Counted from the first letter of the stretch, positions 7,808-16,660 are shown. The stretch: 64,000 nt of DNA from Synergistaceae bacterium (GCA_030523725.1 JAUNHV010000002.1:1-64000); one strand, 5' to 3'. Notes: generated by a model not told the origin, from the sequence alone. Translations and numbers: made by a program.

Positions 7808-9415
7808 ATGGGTAGTGAAAACAAGAATAAAAATATGACACAGATGATAGGTGGCGCATCTTTCATGATGCTTGGTACCTTGATTAGTCGGGTGCTCGGT
7901 CTCATGAGAGAAATGACCGTTGCAGCTTTTTTTGGCGCAACATGGCAGTTAGACGCTTTTTTTGTTGCCTATACCTTGGCAAATATGGTGCGCCAGCTTT
8001 TGGCAGAAGGAGCTCTTTCTGCGTCTTTTGTTCCTGTATTTGCTAGATTATTACAACATGATGGACGGGACAAAGCTGCAAAGCTTGCGAAGCAGGCTCT
8101 GACTGTTATTCTTCTTGCCTCTGGTACAGTTGCGTTGTTAGGTATTTTAGGAGCACCAATTTTTGTAAAATTTATTGCACCTGGTTTTACTGGTGAAACA
8201 AAGACTGTTGCTATTACAATGACGCGGTACATGTTCCCATTTATTATGCTCATTTCAGTTGCTGCACTTGCGATGGGGGTTTTGAACAGTTTAAACTCGT
8301 TTTTTATTCCTGCAATAGCACCTGCCCTCAGTAACTTTGTGTTCATTCTTTTTCTATACTTTACAAGGCATCATTTAACGATTTACCATTTGGCTGCTGC
8401 AGTCTTGCTTGGTGGTTTTGCTCAAATGTCTTTACAGGTTATTTATTCAGCAAAGAAAAAATTTCCCTTTGTACCTGCTATTCCTGGGCGTGACAACGAA
8501 GATCTCAAAACGATGATGACGCTGTTTCTTCCCTATGCAGCTGGTCTTTCTTTAAACCAGCTAAATCCTATTATAGACAGAATTTTGGGTTCATTTCTCC
8601 ATGCAGGCTCTATTTCTATCTTAAACTATGCCGATAGGGTGTTGCAACTTCCGCTAGGAATATTTGTTATTGCAATAAGCCAAGCAGTATTGCCGCTTCT
8701 TTCAAAGCTTGACCCATCTGATAAGACAGTTTTTCGTGATTTTGTGCGTGATGCACTCCGTTTTAATCTGTTTGTTATTTTGCCAGTTGCAATTTTGTTT
8801 ATGCTTCTTGCTTTTCCAATTGTGCATATTTTATTCTGCCATGGTGCTTTTACCCTTGATAATGCAAGAGCAACTGCTGGGGCTCTTTCAATTTATGCTC
8901 TTGGACTTCCGGCTATGTCATGTGTGGCAATAACCATGAGGGCAATATATGCAATTCGCTTGCCCAAAGTAGCCGTTAAGTCGACAGCTATAACCGTTGT
9001 TACAAATCTTGTGTTGGGCATCATTTTTGCCAGATTTTGTGGTCTATACGGTCTTGCAATTTCGACATTCTTTGCTTTTACGGCTTCTGCAATATACGTA
9101 GCATTTGCATTGCGTAAAAACCTTGGAGTCAAGCTTAATATCCTTACTAAAGACTATTTACTAAGACAACTACTGTCTCTAGTAATTATGATAACAATAG
9201 CAGCAATTTTTGCATATTTCATTCCATTCAACGTAGATGCAAGTATATCTATCCGTATTGTTTGGCTTTGTGCTGTCGGTTTAATTTCCGTTGCTACCTA
9301 TACATTAATTACACTTATCCTTAAGTTTGAAGAGTGGGAAATTTTGCTTTCAATGTTGGGTAAGGGTAGGAGTAGACAAAATAAAGGGGATGATTCATAT
9401 GATGAAATTAAATAA
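7808..9415 (+). CDS. murJ: Lipid II flippase MurJ
   Basis: A polytopic inner-membrane protein of 535 residues (MVF/MviN family, MOP superfamily) that moves lipid II to the outer leaflet for peptidoglycan synthesis. The N-terminus has the hallmark SFMMLGTLISRVLGLMREMTVA stretch with the conserved Arg of helix 1 and the FGATWQLDAFFVAYTLANMVR loop, followed by ANMVRQLLAEGALSASFVPVF. About fourteen hydrophobic segments are visible. ATG 7808 was chosen over the in-frame TTG at 7790 because GAGGT sits 7 bases before it. It is the first gene of a unit with a secreted protein and tsaD. Confidence 0.93.
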   Translation: MGSENKNKNMTQMIGGASFMMLGTLISRVLGLMREMTVAAFFGATWQLDAFFVAYTLANMVRQLLAEGALSASFVPVFARLLQHDGRDKAAKLAKQALTVILLASGTVALLGILGAPIFVKFIAPGFTGETKTVAITMTRYMFPFIMLISVAALAMGVLNSLNSFFIPAIAPALSNFVFILFLYFTRHHLTIYHLAAAVLLGGFAQMSLQVIYSAKKKFPFVPAIPGRDNEDLKTMMTLFLPYAAGLSLNQLNPIIDRILGSFLHAGSISILNYADRVLQLPLGIFVIAISQAVLPLLSKLDPSDKTVFRDFVRDALRFNLFVILPVAILFMLLAFPIVHILFCHGAFTLDNARATAGALSIYALGLPAMSCVAITMRAIYAIRLPKVAVKSTAITVVTNLVLGIIFARFCGLYGLAISTFFAFTASAIYVAFALRKNLGVKLNILTKDYLLRQLLSLVIMITIAAIFAYFIPFNVDASISIRIVWLCAVGLISVATYTLITLILKFEEWEILLSMLGKGRSRQNKGDDSYDEIK

Positions 9416-9962
9416 ATTTGTGATTATAATTGTTGTAATATCTTGTTTTGCTACTTCAGTTGCCTTGGCAGATACAAAATTTGAGGGAATGAAAAATAGC
9501 CTTGAGGAGCAGGCAAAAATGTACAACGACAGGTTATCAGTCCTCTATGTTGGTGCAAAGCAAGTTGGTGATATGCTTTTAGGCTATAAAGGTATACTCG
9601 AGTTTGTTATGAGTGATTATGAACTCAGTGAGAATTTGTCAAGCTTTACCAATTTGCCAAATTGGTTTTATGATGCTTCATTTTCTTTTTCAAATGCAGA
9701 TATGGATAAACATGTGTGCTTTGCATGTCACGTAACATTTTCTCAAGTTTGGAATTTTGATCCACTAAAAATAAAGATTGGAGATTATCAGTTACAGGTA
9801 GGTGATATTATAAGTCCATCTGTATCAAATCCGTTTGGTGAATTTCCATCAGGAACGGATGGTTATTTTGTCTTTCGAGTGCCGCGAAAGGTGATAAAGG
9901 GAAAAACAACTATAGAAATTGCCTATGAAAACAGCAAGGTGACATGGAAAGTAATTCAATAA
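9399..9962 (+). CDS. Small secreted protein of unknown function
   Basis: I do not recognise this gene. About 187 residues. An N-terminal signal peptide is clear (Lys-rich start, hydrophobic core FVIIIVVISCFATS, cleavage likely after ALA). The mature part has a charged helical stretch, then a CFAC pair around the middle, and a beta-rich C-terminal half ending in a Lys-rich strand. The start was set at ATG 9399 (or 9402) because AAAGGGG ends 9 bases upstream; ATG 9390 abuts that site. It overlaps the end of murJ by 17 bases and the start of tsaD by 19 bases, so it is translated within the same transcript. Probably periplasmic or surface exposed. Confidence 0.6.
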   Translation: MMKLNKFVIIIVVISCFATSVALADTKFEGMKNSLEEQAKMYNDRLSVLYVGAKQVGDMLLGYKGILEFVMSDYELSENLSSFTNLPNWFYDASFSFSNADMDKHVCFACHVTFSQVWNFDPLKIKIGDYQLQVGDIISPSVSNPFGEFPSGTDGYFVFRVPRKVIKGKTTIEIAYENSKVTWKVIQ

Positions 9963-10978
9963 AATTTTTAACTCTGGGAATTGAATCAAGTTGTGATGAC
10001 ACATCAATTGCTGTTATCGACGAAGAACTAAACGTTCTGGCAGAGAAAACTGCAAGCCAGATTGATAGCCACAAAATTTGGGGTGGAGTGATTCCTGAGC
10101 TTGCAAGCAGGATGCACCAGGAGGCAATTATGCCGTTACTTGATGATGTTCTTGTTGAGGCTAGTGTTACAAATCCTGCCAAAGAAATATCACTAATTGC
10201 GTCTACAACTGGACCAGGACTTATGGGTTCTTTGTTGGTTGGAGCTATGACGGCTAGGGCTCTTGCCTTTGGTTGGAATGTTCCTTTTACTACGGTAAAT
10301 CATCTTGAAGGGCATATTTTTGCGGCTATTGCTAATGCAAAAGACTTAAAGCCCCCATTTATCTCGCTTATTATTTCTGGCGGTCATACAGAAATAATAT
10401 TAGTAAAAGATTTTGGAAGTTATGAGCTACTAGGAACGACAAGAGACGATGCAGTTGGTGAGTCTTTTGATAAACTTTCTAAGTTTCTTGGCCTTGGTTA
10501 TCCTGGAGGTCCTATAATTGACAAACTGGCAGAGACTGGAAAGGTTATGTACGACCTCCCCATGCCGCTATGTGATACAGATGAAATAGAATTTAGCTTT
10601 AGTGGCTTGAAAACTGCTGCGATAAATCTTGCTGCAAAATTAAAAGAGGAAGGTCGCGTGTTTTGCAAAAATGTTCCTTTAAATGATATTGCCGCAAGCT
10701 TTCAGAATACTGTTTGCAAGATTTTAACTTCAAAACTTGCACTTGCTTTTGATAAAACTGGTATCAAGGCTCTTACGCTTTCCGGTGGTGTAGCCGCAAA
10801 TAGTGCAATACGTTCTGCATTGTGTGATTTCTGCAATAAACGTAGCATTACTCTCTATATGCCGCAAAAACATCTTTGCACAGACAATGGAATTATGATT
10901 GCCATAGCTGGATATTTTGCATACAAAAGGGGAGAGGTTATGAATCATCGCGTTAGTCCATCTTGGAGCCTTTGGTAA
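9944..10978 (+). CDS. tsaD: tRNA N6-threonylcarbamoyladenosine synthase TsaD
   Basis: A 344-residue ASKHA-fold enzyme that transfers the threonylcarbamoyl group from TC-AMP to A37 of tRNAs reading ANN codons, together with TsaB and TsaE (not in this window). Motifs: GIESSCDDT at 12-20, metal-binding His120 and His124 in NHLEGH, SGGHTE at 145-150, the LSGGVAANSAIR phosphate loop and the CTDNGIMIA metal Asp near the C-terminus. The length is normal. The start overlaps the preceding secreted-protein gene by 19 bases. Confidence 0.95.
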   Translation: MESNSIKFLTLGIESSCDDTSIAVIDEELNVLAEKTASQIDSHKIWGGVIPELASRMHQEAIMPLLDDVLVEASVTNPAKEISLIASTTGPGLMGSLLVGAMTARALAFGWNVPFTTVNHLEGHIFAAIANAKDLKPPFISLIISGGHTEIILVKDFGSYELLGTTRDDAVGESFDKLSKFLGLGYPGGPIIDKLAETGKVMYDLPMPLCDTDEIEFSFSGLKTAAINLAAKLKEEGRVFCKNVPLNDIAASFQNTVCKILTSKLALAFDKTGIKALTLSGGVAANSAIRSALCDFCNKRSITLYMPQKHLCTDNGIMIAIAGYFAYKRGEVMNHRVSPSWSLW

Positions 10979-10999
10979 ATAAAAAAGGAGGATTTTACT

Positions 11000-12307
11000 A
11001 TGTTGCGAAAAAGGTTTTTAGTATTAACGGTGTTACTCACGCTATTCATTTCTGGTACGTCTTTGGCTGCGGCTGGCCAGAAGGTAGCTACTAGTCAAAC
11101 AAAACTTCCTTACCTTAAGCCAGTCACAGCTAAAATTAAATCTTTTGATAATTTTGGTAATGGAGTTCTTTCTGTAACTGTTTCGGAATTTATGAGTGCT
11201 GGTTATAGAGCTGGTGACATTTTTATGATTGAAGTACCTAACGCTGGTGCATTCTATGTCCCGTTTGTTAATTCTATCAAAGAAAACGGTATCTATGGCT
11301 TTTCCCTTGTTGCTGACAGCTTTACCGCACCATATCTAGCTCTTGCAATTTCAGATGTAAATTTTGCTAAAATATTCAAGGCAAACCTGGGGGCTCCAAT
11401 TAAAATTACACGGGCAAGATACCAGGCACATACACCAGATATGACAGTTTTGGCAATGACAAGAAAATTGCACACATCAAAAGAGCCTGCAAATTTTAGA
11501 GAAATTACACAGGGAAATGCAAAGCAGGGGCTTTTGTACCGTAGCGCAAGCCCCATTGATTTCAAAAAAATCCCTTCCATGTATGAGGCTGCAGATAGGC
11601 TTGCACGTGAAGCCCGTATTTCGACGGTAGTAAACCTTGCTAATAGTCAAGCAGAGATCCAAAGTTTAGTAAAACAATCCAGCAATAGTGGCAGTTATTA
11701 CAAAACGCTTTTTGCAAGGGGGCAGGTTTTTGCTGCAAAAACTCGTGGTTTTCACTACGATAAGCAGGATGTAGCGATTTTGGCAGATGCTTTTCGCTTT
11801 ATGTTAAAGCATGATGGTCCATATCTTATCCATGATACATTCGGAGAGGATAAGGCGGGGTTTTTCTGTCTGTTGCTTGAAGGATTGTGTGGAGCTAGTA
11901 AGTCGGAAGTGATAGAGGATTATATGAAAAGCTATGTGAATATGTTAAACATAGTGCCTGGAAGCATCGAATATAACACTATAAAGCAATACACTGTGGC
12001 TAGACTTTTAATTGCACTCTCTGTGCCAAGTATTATGTATTCACCGCAGAGTGTAGATTGGCGCAGTGGTACAGGAGATAATATTCCATTGGATCAGGCA
12101 GTAAGGTCATATCTGCATAATATTGTTGGGCTAAGCGAAACAGAAATAAAACTTTTACAAACACGTTTTTCGACCAAGACTCCAAAAACACAAAATGCTC
12201 AGACTAAAACGCAGTCTAACACAGCATTAAAACAGGAAATGAAAAAAACAGTTAAGCAAAAAGTAAAAAATAATCTTGAGTCTTTCAAAAATTGGTGGAG
12301 AAAATAA
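11000..12307 (+). CDS. Secreted SAM-HAT-C-like / pseudo tyrosine phosphatase fusion
   Basis: A 435-residue exported protein with a signal peptide (cleavage near SLAAA, residues 21-25). Residues ~42-140 resemble the C-terminal beta-barrel of SAM hydroxide adenosyltransferases (IKSFDNFGNG, PFVNSIKE, LVADSF, LALAISDVN). Residues ~165-345 match the Y_phosphatase3 / dual-specificity fold (FREITQG, GLLYRSASP, VVNLANS, EVIEDYMKSY). The P-loop is degraded: HDTFGEDKAG at 278-287, where relatives have HC-x5-R. Asp279 replaces the nucleophilic Cys and Lys285 the phosphate-binding Arg, so classical catalysis is unlikely. A Lys/Gln/Thr-rich tail ends the protein. AAGGAGG precedes the ATG, 22 bases after tsaD. 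A binding or regulatory role is possible. Confidence 0.75.
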   Translation: MLRKRFLVLTVLLTLFISGTSLAAAGQKVATSQTKLPYLKPVTAKIKSFDNFGNGVLSVTVSEFMSAGYRAGDIFMIEVPNAGAFYVPFVNSIKENGIYGFSLVADSFTAPYLALAISDVNFAKIFKANLGAPIKITRARYQAHTPDMTVLAMTRKLHTSKEPANFREITQGNAKQGLLYRSASPIDFKKIPSMYEAADRLAREARISTVVNLANSQAEIQSLVKQSSNSGSYYKTLFARGQVFAAKTRGFHYDKQDVAILADAFRFMLKHDGPYLIHDTFGEDKAGFFCLLLEGLCGASKSEVIEDYMKSYVNMLNIVPGSIEYNTIKQYTVARLLIALSVPSIMYSPQSVDWRSGTGDNIPLDQAVRSYLHNIVGLSETEIKLLQTRFSTKTPKTQNAQTKTQSNTALKQEMKKTVKQKVKNNLESFKNWWRK

Positions 12308-12402
12308 GACTTAATACAATTATGGATAACCCAATACGTACTTGCTATGCTACATAAATTCTTGCTTGTATTGGGGAGCAATGATAAATATATGAAGCTC
12401 AT

Positions 12403-12444
12403 AAAAATAACCACAGGTAGTGACTTCTACCTGTGGTTATTTTT
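12403..12444. terminator. Bidirectional terminator containing the adhesin stop codon
   Basis: An 18-bp perfect stem (12403-12420 with 12427-12444, six-base loop) has T-rich ends on both strands. It lies about 95 bases after the pseudophosphatase gene. On the minus strand its right arm encodes the last five residues and stop of the autotransporter gene. Confidence 0.85.
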
Positions 12445-15400
12445 ATATTGGAGATTTTTATTTTTTATCGTTTTTACTTTCTTCTTTTGCATCTTTTTCA
12501 CTTTCTTTTGTTTCTTCGTTTCGGCTTTTTGTTTTGTTTCAATGAGTTCAGTCATTTTTGCAAGTGCCATTTCCAACTGTTGTATGCGTTTCGTGTTTTG
12601 AGAATCTGCATCCTCAAACCGATCCTTCAACTCTTGGATACGTTTTTCATATGATATCTTTTGGCTAGCGAGCTGATTATTCAAGTCTGCGTAATCCTTC
12701 TTCATATCAGCCATGGCAGCTTGTAGTTGCTCCGTCTCTTTTTTGGCAATCTTCTTGCTGCTCTTGCCGAGCGAGAAGGACATACCAGCACGCCCCATAA
12801 CATCTGCACCCTCTGTAACTGATGCCGCAAGGTTGAACATAAAGCGATCAGATGTGTAATGGAATACACCTATTGCATAGCTTGTTTCGTCTCTGTATGT
12901 GCCAACACCAGCGGAAAAGCTCGTTGGTGTGTCTGGGTTGTATGGTAGTGGGTGGAGTGCAGAGAGGGCTGCTGCATGTGAACCAACCTGACGCGTCCTT
13001 TCGTCTAGTCGTGACATATCGCTAGAAAGTTTTGAAAATCCGCTATCGACATAGGCTTTGTTCACGGCATCATTAGCATTTAGTGGCGTTGCGACATTCG
13101 TTATGCGGCGATAAAGCCCCGTTTGTGCGTTACCGACGGATACCGTGTTTGCTTCGTCAGCAAGTGAACCAGCACCAAGTGCTGTGCTTAAATTTGCAGT
13201 GGCTTTACTGTAACTTCCCAGTGCAGTCGCGTATTCCGCGCCAGGGGCTTTTTCATTTGCGTTGTTTATGTTGCTTTGTGGCTCTTGGTCACTTGCTACT
13301 GTCGCACCATAACCTAATGCTATACCTGCCGTTGACGCCTCAGATACACTGGCGTTATACGCCTGCGCAATTGAACCAGGAGCATTTGCAGAAGCGACTT
13401 TGTCAGTTTCGTTTACTTTCTTTGCACTTGCTGCTTCAGTTCCAGTTTTTCCTATGTTATTTATACGAGCGTCATAGCCTTCATATTTTGCCACCTTTTC
13501 TGCAGTTATTCCAGAGTTTACTGCTGCAAGCTGATTTTCTGATAATGTATCCTGCTTACCTGCAAGTAGTGTATTCATCTGTTTAACATTAACTGCATCC
13601 GTGTCATTCACTCCGGCTTTTAGGTTACTTATCGTCGTACCGCCGTTTCCCTCAAGGTCAATTCTTGTTTTATCCTCATTGTAATGCACAGCTTTTTGGT
13701 CTTCTCCGCCGCCTCCACCTGCTATCGTCAGTGTTGTTGTTGAACCGTTGGCTCTCGTAAGGGTAAGTGTGTTATTTGAATAGCTCGCGGCTGTATAGGC
13801 TGTGGCTATTGTCGCTTTGTTTGCTTCTACAATTTTGTTTGTCTCAAAAAGTTGGCCTGTTGTTGCTGCATAGTTGCCATTTTCTGCAAGCTCTGCTACC
13901 GCTACATTGGCTATTTCCTTATCTCCTGCGTTTAGCCCTGCCTTTGTTATGTAATCATGCCCGTCTATTGTCAAACTGTCCGGCCTTAAGGCTGCATATA
14001 TCTTTTCATCTGTCGCAGTTGTCTGGTAACCTAGCGTTATATGGTCTGTTGTCATTTCAGAGAATTTGCCGTAGTTGGAGCCTTCTTCGTCTCCTCTTTC
14101 TGTCATGGATATTCCGTCTTCATCTACCCATACATAGCCGTTACCTGTGTTAAAGTTTGCACTACCCAAGCTTATTTCATCCTGCAGTCCTATTGACATT
14201 GCCTTCACAGTTTTACCATCTGTGTCATACACGGGGGTAAATGCTATGTTGGCACCATTTGTCAGTGGTACTGTTTGCCCTTCTATGGTTATTGTTGAGG
14301 AAATTCCTTCAAGGCTTATTCCTGGAAGTGTCTTTGTAGCTCCAGTATACTCATCCTTTACTGTTAGAGTAAGGTATTTTTTGTTATTCTCACCTGTAGT
14401 TATTGTGCCACCATTTACCACTCCGTTGTGCAACTGGGCAACGTCCAATGTGCTGTTGTCTGCCTTGACTGCCTTGACTGCTCCACCCGTGCTTGTAAAA
14501 CCTGTTATGATGTCTGAAGCTACATCATTTATAGCCGTTTTGTTAGCTGCTATTGCATCTGCATTTATCTTTTCGGCTGCTTTGGCTCGCGACACTTCGT
14601 CGCTTATTGCTGCTTGGTTTGTTGCTATATCATCTGCATTTTTCTTTATTGCTGCATCCGCAAGTGCCTTGTTTGTTTCTATTGTTGTTGCGTAGCTATC
14701 ATATTGCATTACCTTGTCAGATGTTATACCAGAGTTCACGGCAGCGAGTTGTTCTTTTATCAGTTTATCTTGCTTAGTTGCAAGTGCAGTATTCATCTGC
14801 CCAACGTTAGCCGCGTCTGTGTCATTTTTGCCAGCTGCTACATTTACAATTTTTCGTTCGCTGCCAGAAGCACCAACAGAAATTGTGTTCTCTTCGCTTG
14901 CCACAGAGCCATATCCTATTGCCGCATATTTGTCCGACACGAACACACCGTTTGTCGTTATCTTTTTGCCTTCAGTCTTAATTTCTGTCTCTTTTGCGGT
15001 GACAAAGCCAGTGACTGTTACGTCGTCTTCTACTTCCAGTTTGCTTATCGTCGCTCCACCAAAAACTTCTCCGCCACCTTCACCAACATTAACCTTTGTA
15101 TTGTAGCTAGCCTGTTCAAGGCCTAGCTTGAATTTTTGTCCAATGTTAGCCGTTAAATCTTTGTCCTTATAGGCAGCACTAAGTGTTCCCTCGTTCTTGC
15201 TTCCTGCATCAGTTCCTATCTTTTGGATAGTCACACCTGTATCTACCAAATCTGACGCGTAGTCCGTTTTCTTGTCTCCATTTGCCTGCTCTGCATAGAC
15301 AAGTATCTTGTCACCTGGCTGCAGGTTGTCGATATTTACCTTTCTTTGTGTCTCACTGGCATTGGGTGAAATACTTGCATAGTCTTTATATGTATATGGA

Positions 15401-16509
15401 CTTTCTTCCGTACCACCTCCTGTTACAGCTAAAGCAGATACCATATTTGCCTTGTTATCAATGATTGCGTCTGCATTATAGCTAACCAACAGACTATTCC
15501 CCCACGTGGTTGTGTAGCTTCCACCCGTCAGGTCAAGTATGCTACTTCTTTCTGCCATATAGTCAAGCGATCCCACTTGTTCCTGCGTTACGACAACATC
15601 TGTTGGGGCTTTTATTCCAGTCGGATTTTTCTTTTCATCATAAGCATCATTTATGGTCACCTTCCAGCCATTTGCTCCAGTATAGGTATTATCGATTCCA
15701 AAAGTACCTGCTACGCTGGCGGAATCTTTGCCGTCTACGGCGGCGGATAAAAACAAAACCGATTCTGGATTCAGATTTAAAGCCGGACGGACGGTGTTTT
15801 CGAAACTTTCCATTTTGGCATCCACGACTAGGCCGGTATTGCTGACGTAGTACGCATTTTTGTAATTACCGGACGGCGAACGCAGCCACCACCAGGGATT
15901 AGGACCGGATGCTGCTGCTCGGTCTTTGGTATCTTTGAAATACCCCAAATCTTGGTCTGTTTTTACGTAATTTGCTTCTTCGTAACTCAGTAAAAATATT
16001 CTGTCTGTCGATTCTAAGTGAGGCCACGATCCGCCTCCTCCTGCCTTGTGGGTCGTGTCTAATATTGCATTATATTCTGCCTTACCAAACGCACCCTTTG
16101 CAAAACTACCGTCTGTTAAATTAGTGTGTTTAACATCAGTGCTTGAAACACCACTTTTTAGCCCAGATATATCTGCACGTATCTGTGATTCTCCCCACTT
16201 TTGGTTATATGGCTTAGTTCTTGTGTCAAATGCCCTCTTCCACAACGTGTTCTGAGACAAAAGAAGCACTCCCATATTGTTGTAGTCATCTGCTCCATTC
16301 GGATTTACTGCCAACACTCGCCATTGGATCGGGGATTGGTCACCTTTACTATTTTTGCCATAGTATATCGTGCTGGCTGCCGATTGCCCTGTCGCATAGG
16401 GCTTTATCTTGGTAATATCCATCAACCCACTTGCCACCGCCGGCACAACCGAACCAAACACAGACAATAATATCATTACCACTGTCAAAAATTTTTTACT
16501 TCTTTTCAT
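12427..16509 (-). CDS. Trimeric autotransporter adhesin, DUF6273 head and YadA-like anchor
   Basis: A 1360-residue surface protein secreted by the type Vc route. Signal peptide 1-27. Residues ~45-255 form a DUF6273-like domain (IQWRVLAV, WWWLRSPSG, TVRPALNL), an unusual head. Then come the stalk and at least three YadA/Hia-type necks (for example NDTDAANVGQMN, NDTDAVNVKQMN, NANDAVNKAYVD), Ala-rich coiled coil, and the anchor with HAAALSALHPLPYN and the four strands ending GMSFSLGK near residue 1248. About 113 residues follow the barrel: a heptad-rich coiled coil and a Lys-rich tail, which would sit in the periplasm. AGGAGGT is 9 bases before the ATG. A 12-base G tract and a hairpin lie upstream, suggesting switching of expression. 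Confidence 0.88.
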   Translation of the reverse strand: MKRSKKFLTVVMILLSVFGSVVPAVASGLMDITKIKPYATGQSAASTIYYGKNSKGDQSPIQWRVLAVNPNGADDYNNMGVLLLSQNTLWKRAFDTRTKPYNQKWGESQIRADISGLKSGVSSTDVKHTNLTDGSFAKGAFGKAEYNAILDTTHKAGGGGSWPHLESTDRIFLLSYEEANYVKTDQDLGYFKDTKDRAAASGPNPWWWLRSPSGNYKNAYYVSNTGLVVDAKMESFENTVRPALNLNPESVLFLSAAVDGKDSASVAGTFGIDNTYTGANGWKVTINDAYDEKKNPTGIKAPTDVVVTQEQVGSLDYMAERSSILDLTGGSYTTTWGNSLLVSYNADAIIDNKANMVSALAVTGGGTEESPYTYKDYASISPNASETQRKVNIDNLQPGDKILVYAEQANGDKKTDYASDLVDTGVTIQKIGTDAGSKNEGTLSAAYKDKDLTANIGQKFKLGLEQASYNTKVNVGEGGGEVFGGATISKLEVEDDVTVTGFVTAKETEIKTEGKKITTNGVFVSDKYAAIGYGSVASEENTISVGASGSERKIVNVAAGKNDTDAANVGQMNTALATKQDKLIKEQLAAVNSGITSDKVMQYDSYATTIETNKALADAAIKKNADDIATNQAAISDEVSRAKAAEKINADAIAANKTAINDVASDIITGFTSTGGAVKAVKADNSTLDVAQLHNGVVNGGTITTGENNKKYLTLTVKDEYTGATKTLPGISLEGISSTITIEGQTVPLTNGANIAFTPVYDTDGKTVKAMSIGLQDEISLGSANFNTGNGYVWVDEDGISMTERGDEEGSNYGKFSEMTTDHITLGYQTTATDEKIYAALRPDSLTIDGHDYITKAGLNAGDKEIANVAVAELAENGNYAATTGQLFETNKIVEANKATIATAYTAASYSNNTLTLTRANGSTTTLTIAGGGGGEDQKAVHYNEDKTRIDLEGNGGTTISNLKAGVNDTDAVNVKQMNTLLAGKQDTLSENQLAAVNSGITAEKVAKYEGYDARINNIGKTGTEAASAKKVNETDKVASANAPGSIAQAYNASVSEASTAGIALGYGATVASDQEPQSNINNANEKAPGAEYATALGSYSKATANLSTALGAGSLADEANTVSVGNAQTGLYRRITNVATPLNANDAVNKAYVDSGFSKLSSDMSRLDERTRQVGSHAAALSALHPLPYNPDTPTSFSAGVGTYRDETSYAIGVFHYTSDRFMFNLAASVTEGADVMGRAGMSFSLGKSSKKIAKKETEQLQAAMADMKKDYADLNNQLASQKISYEKRIQELKDRFEDADSQNTKRIQQLEMALAKMTELIETKQKAETKKQKKVKKMQKKKVKTIKNKNLQYKNNHR
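13474..13632 (-). repeat. Neck-stalk repeat copy 2 inside the adhesin gene
   Basis: A 53-residue segment (neck NDTDAVNVKQMN plus QLAAVNSGIT) aligns without gaps to the copy at 14692-14850, with about 35 identical residues. It indicates growth of the stalk by internal duplication. Confidence 0.8.
14692..14850 (-). repeat. Neck-stalk repeat copy 1 inside the adhesin gene
   Basis: Partner of the segment at 13474-13632 (neck NDTDAANVGQMN plus QLAAVNSGIT); both copies are 159 bases and in the same frame. Confidence 0.8.
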
Positions 16510-16542
16510 TTCTGTTTACCTCCTATTGGAAAATAAAAACAC

Positions 16543-16595
16543 AACGACACAAGGCATAGAAATTTTTAAACAAAATTCCTATGCCTTGTGTCGTT
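16543..16595 (-). promoter_or_regulatory. 17-bp inverted repeat in the adhesin leader
   Basis: Perfect 17-base arms at 16543-16559 and 16579-16595 surround a 19-base AT-rich loop that can extend the stem further. On the minus strand the hairpin is followed by GTGTTTTTATTTTCC and then the AGGAGG site, 34 bases before the adhesin ATG. It could be an attenuator, an RNA-stability element or the terminator of an upstream short transcript. Confidence 0.6.
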
Positions 16596-16660
16596 ATCTG
16601 GGCACAAATACAGTTTTGCTATTGATTTGATTGTTGTTTCTTGAAATGTTAGGACATAAT

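Noticed and set aside
13083-15126. Several plus-strand ORFs of 70-182 codons inside the adhesin region
   Set aside because: They are antisense shadows of the low-complexity Ala/Thr/Asn-rich adhesin gene; the minus strand has signal peptide, necks and anchor in one uninterrupted frame.
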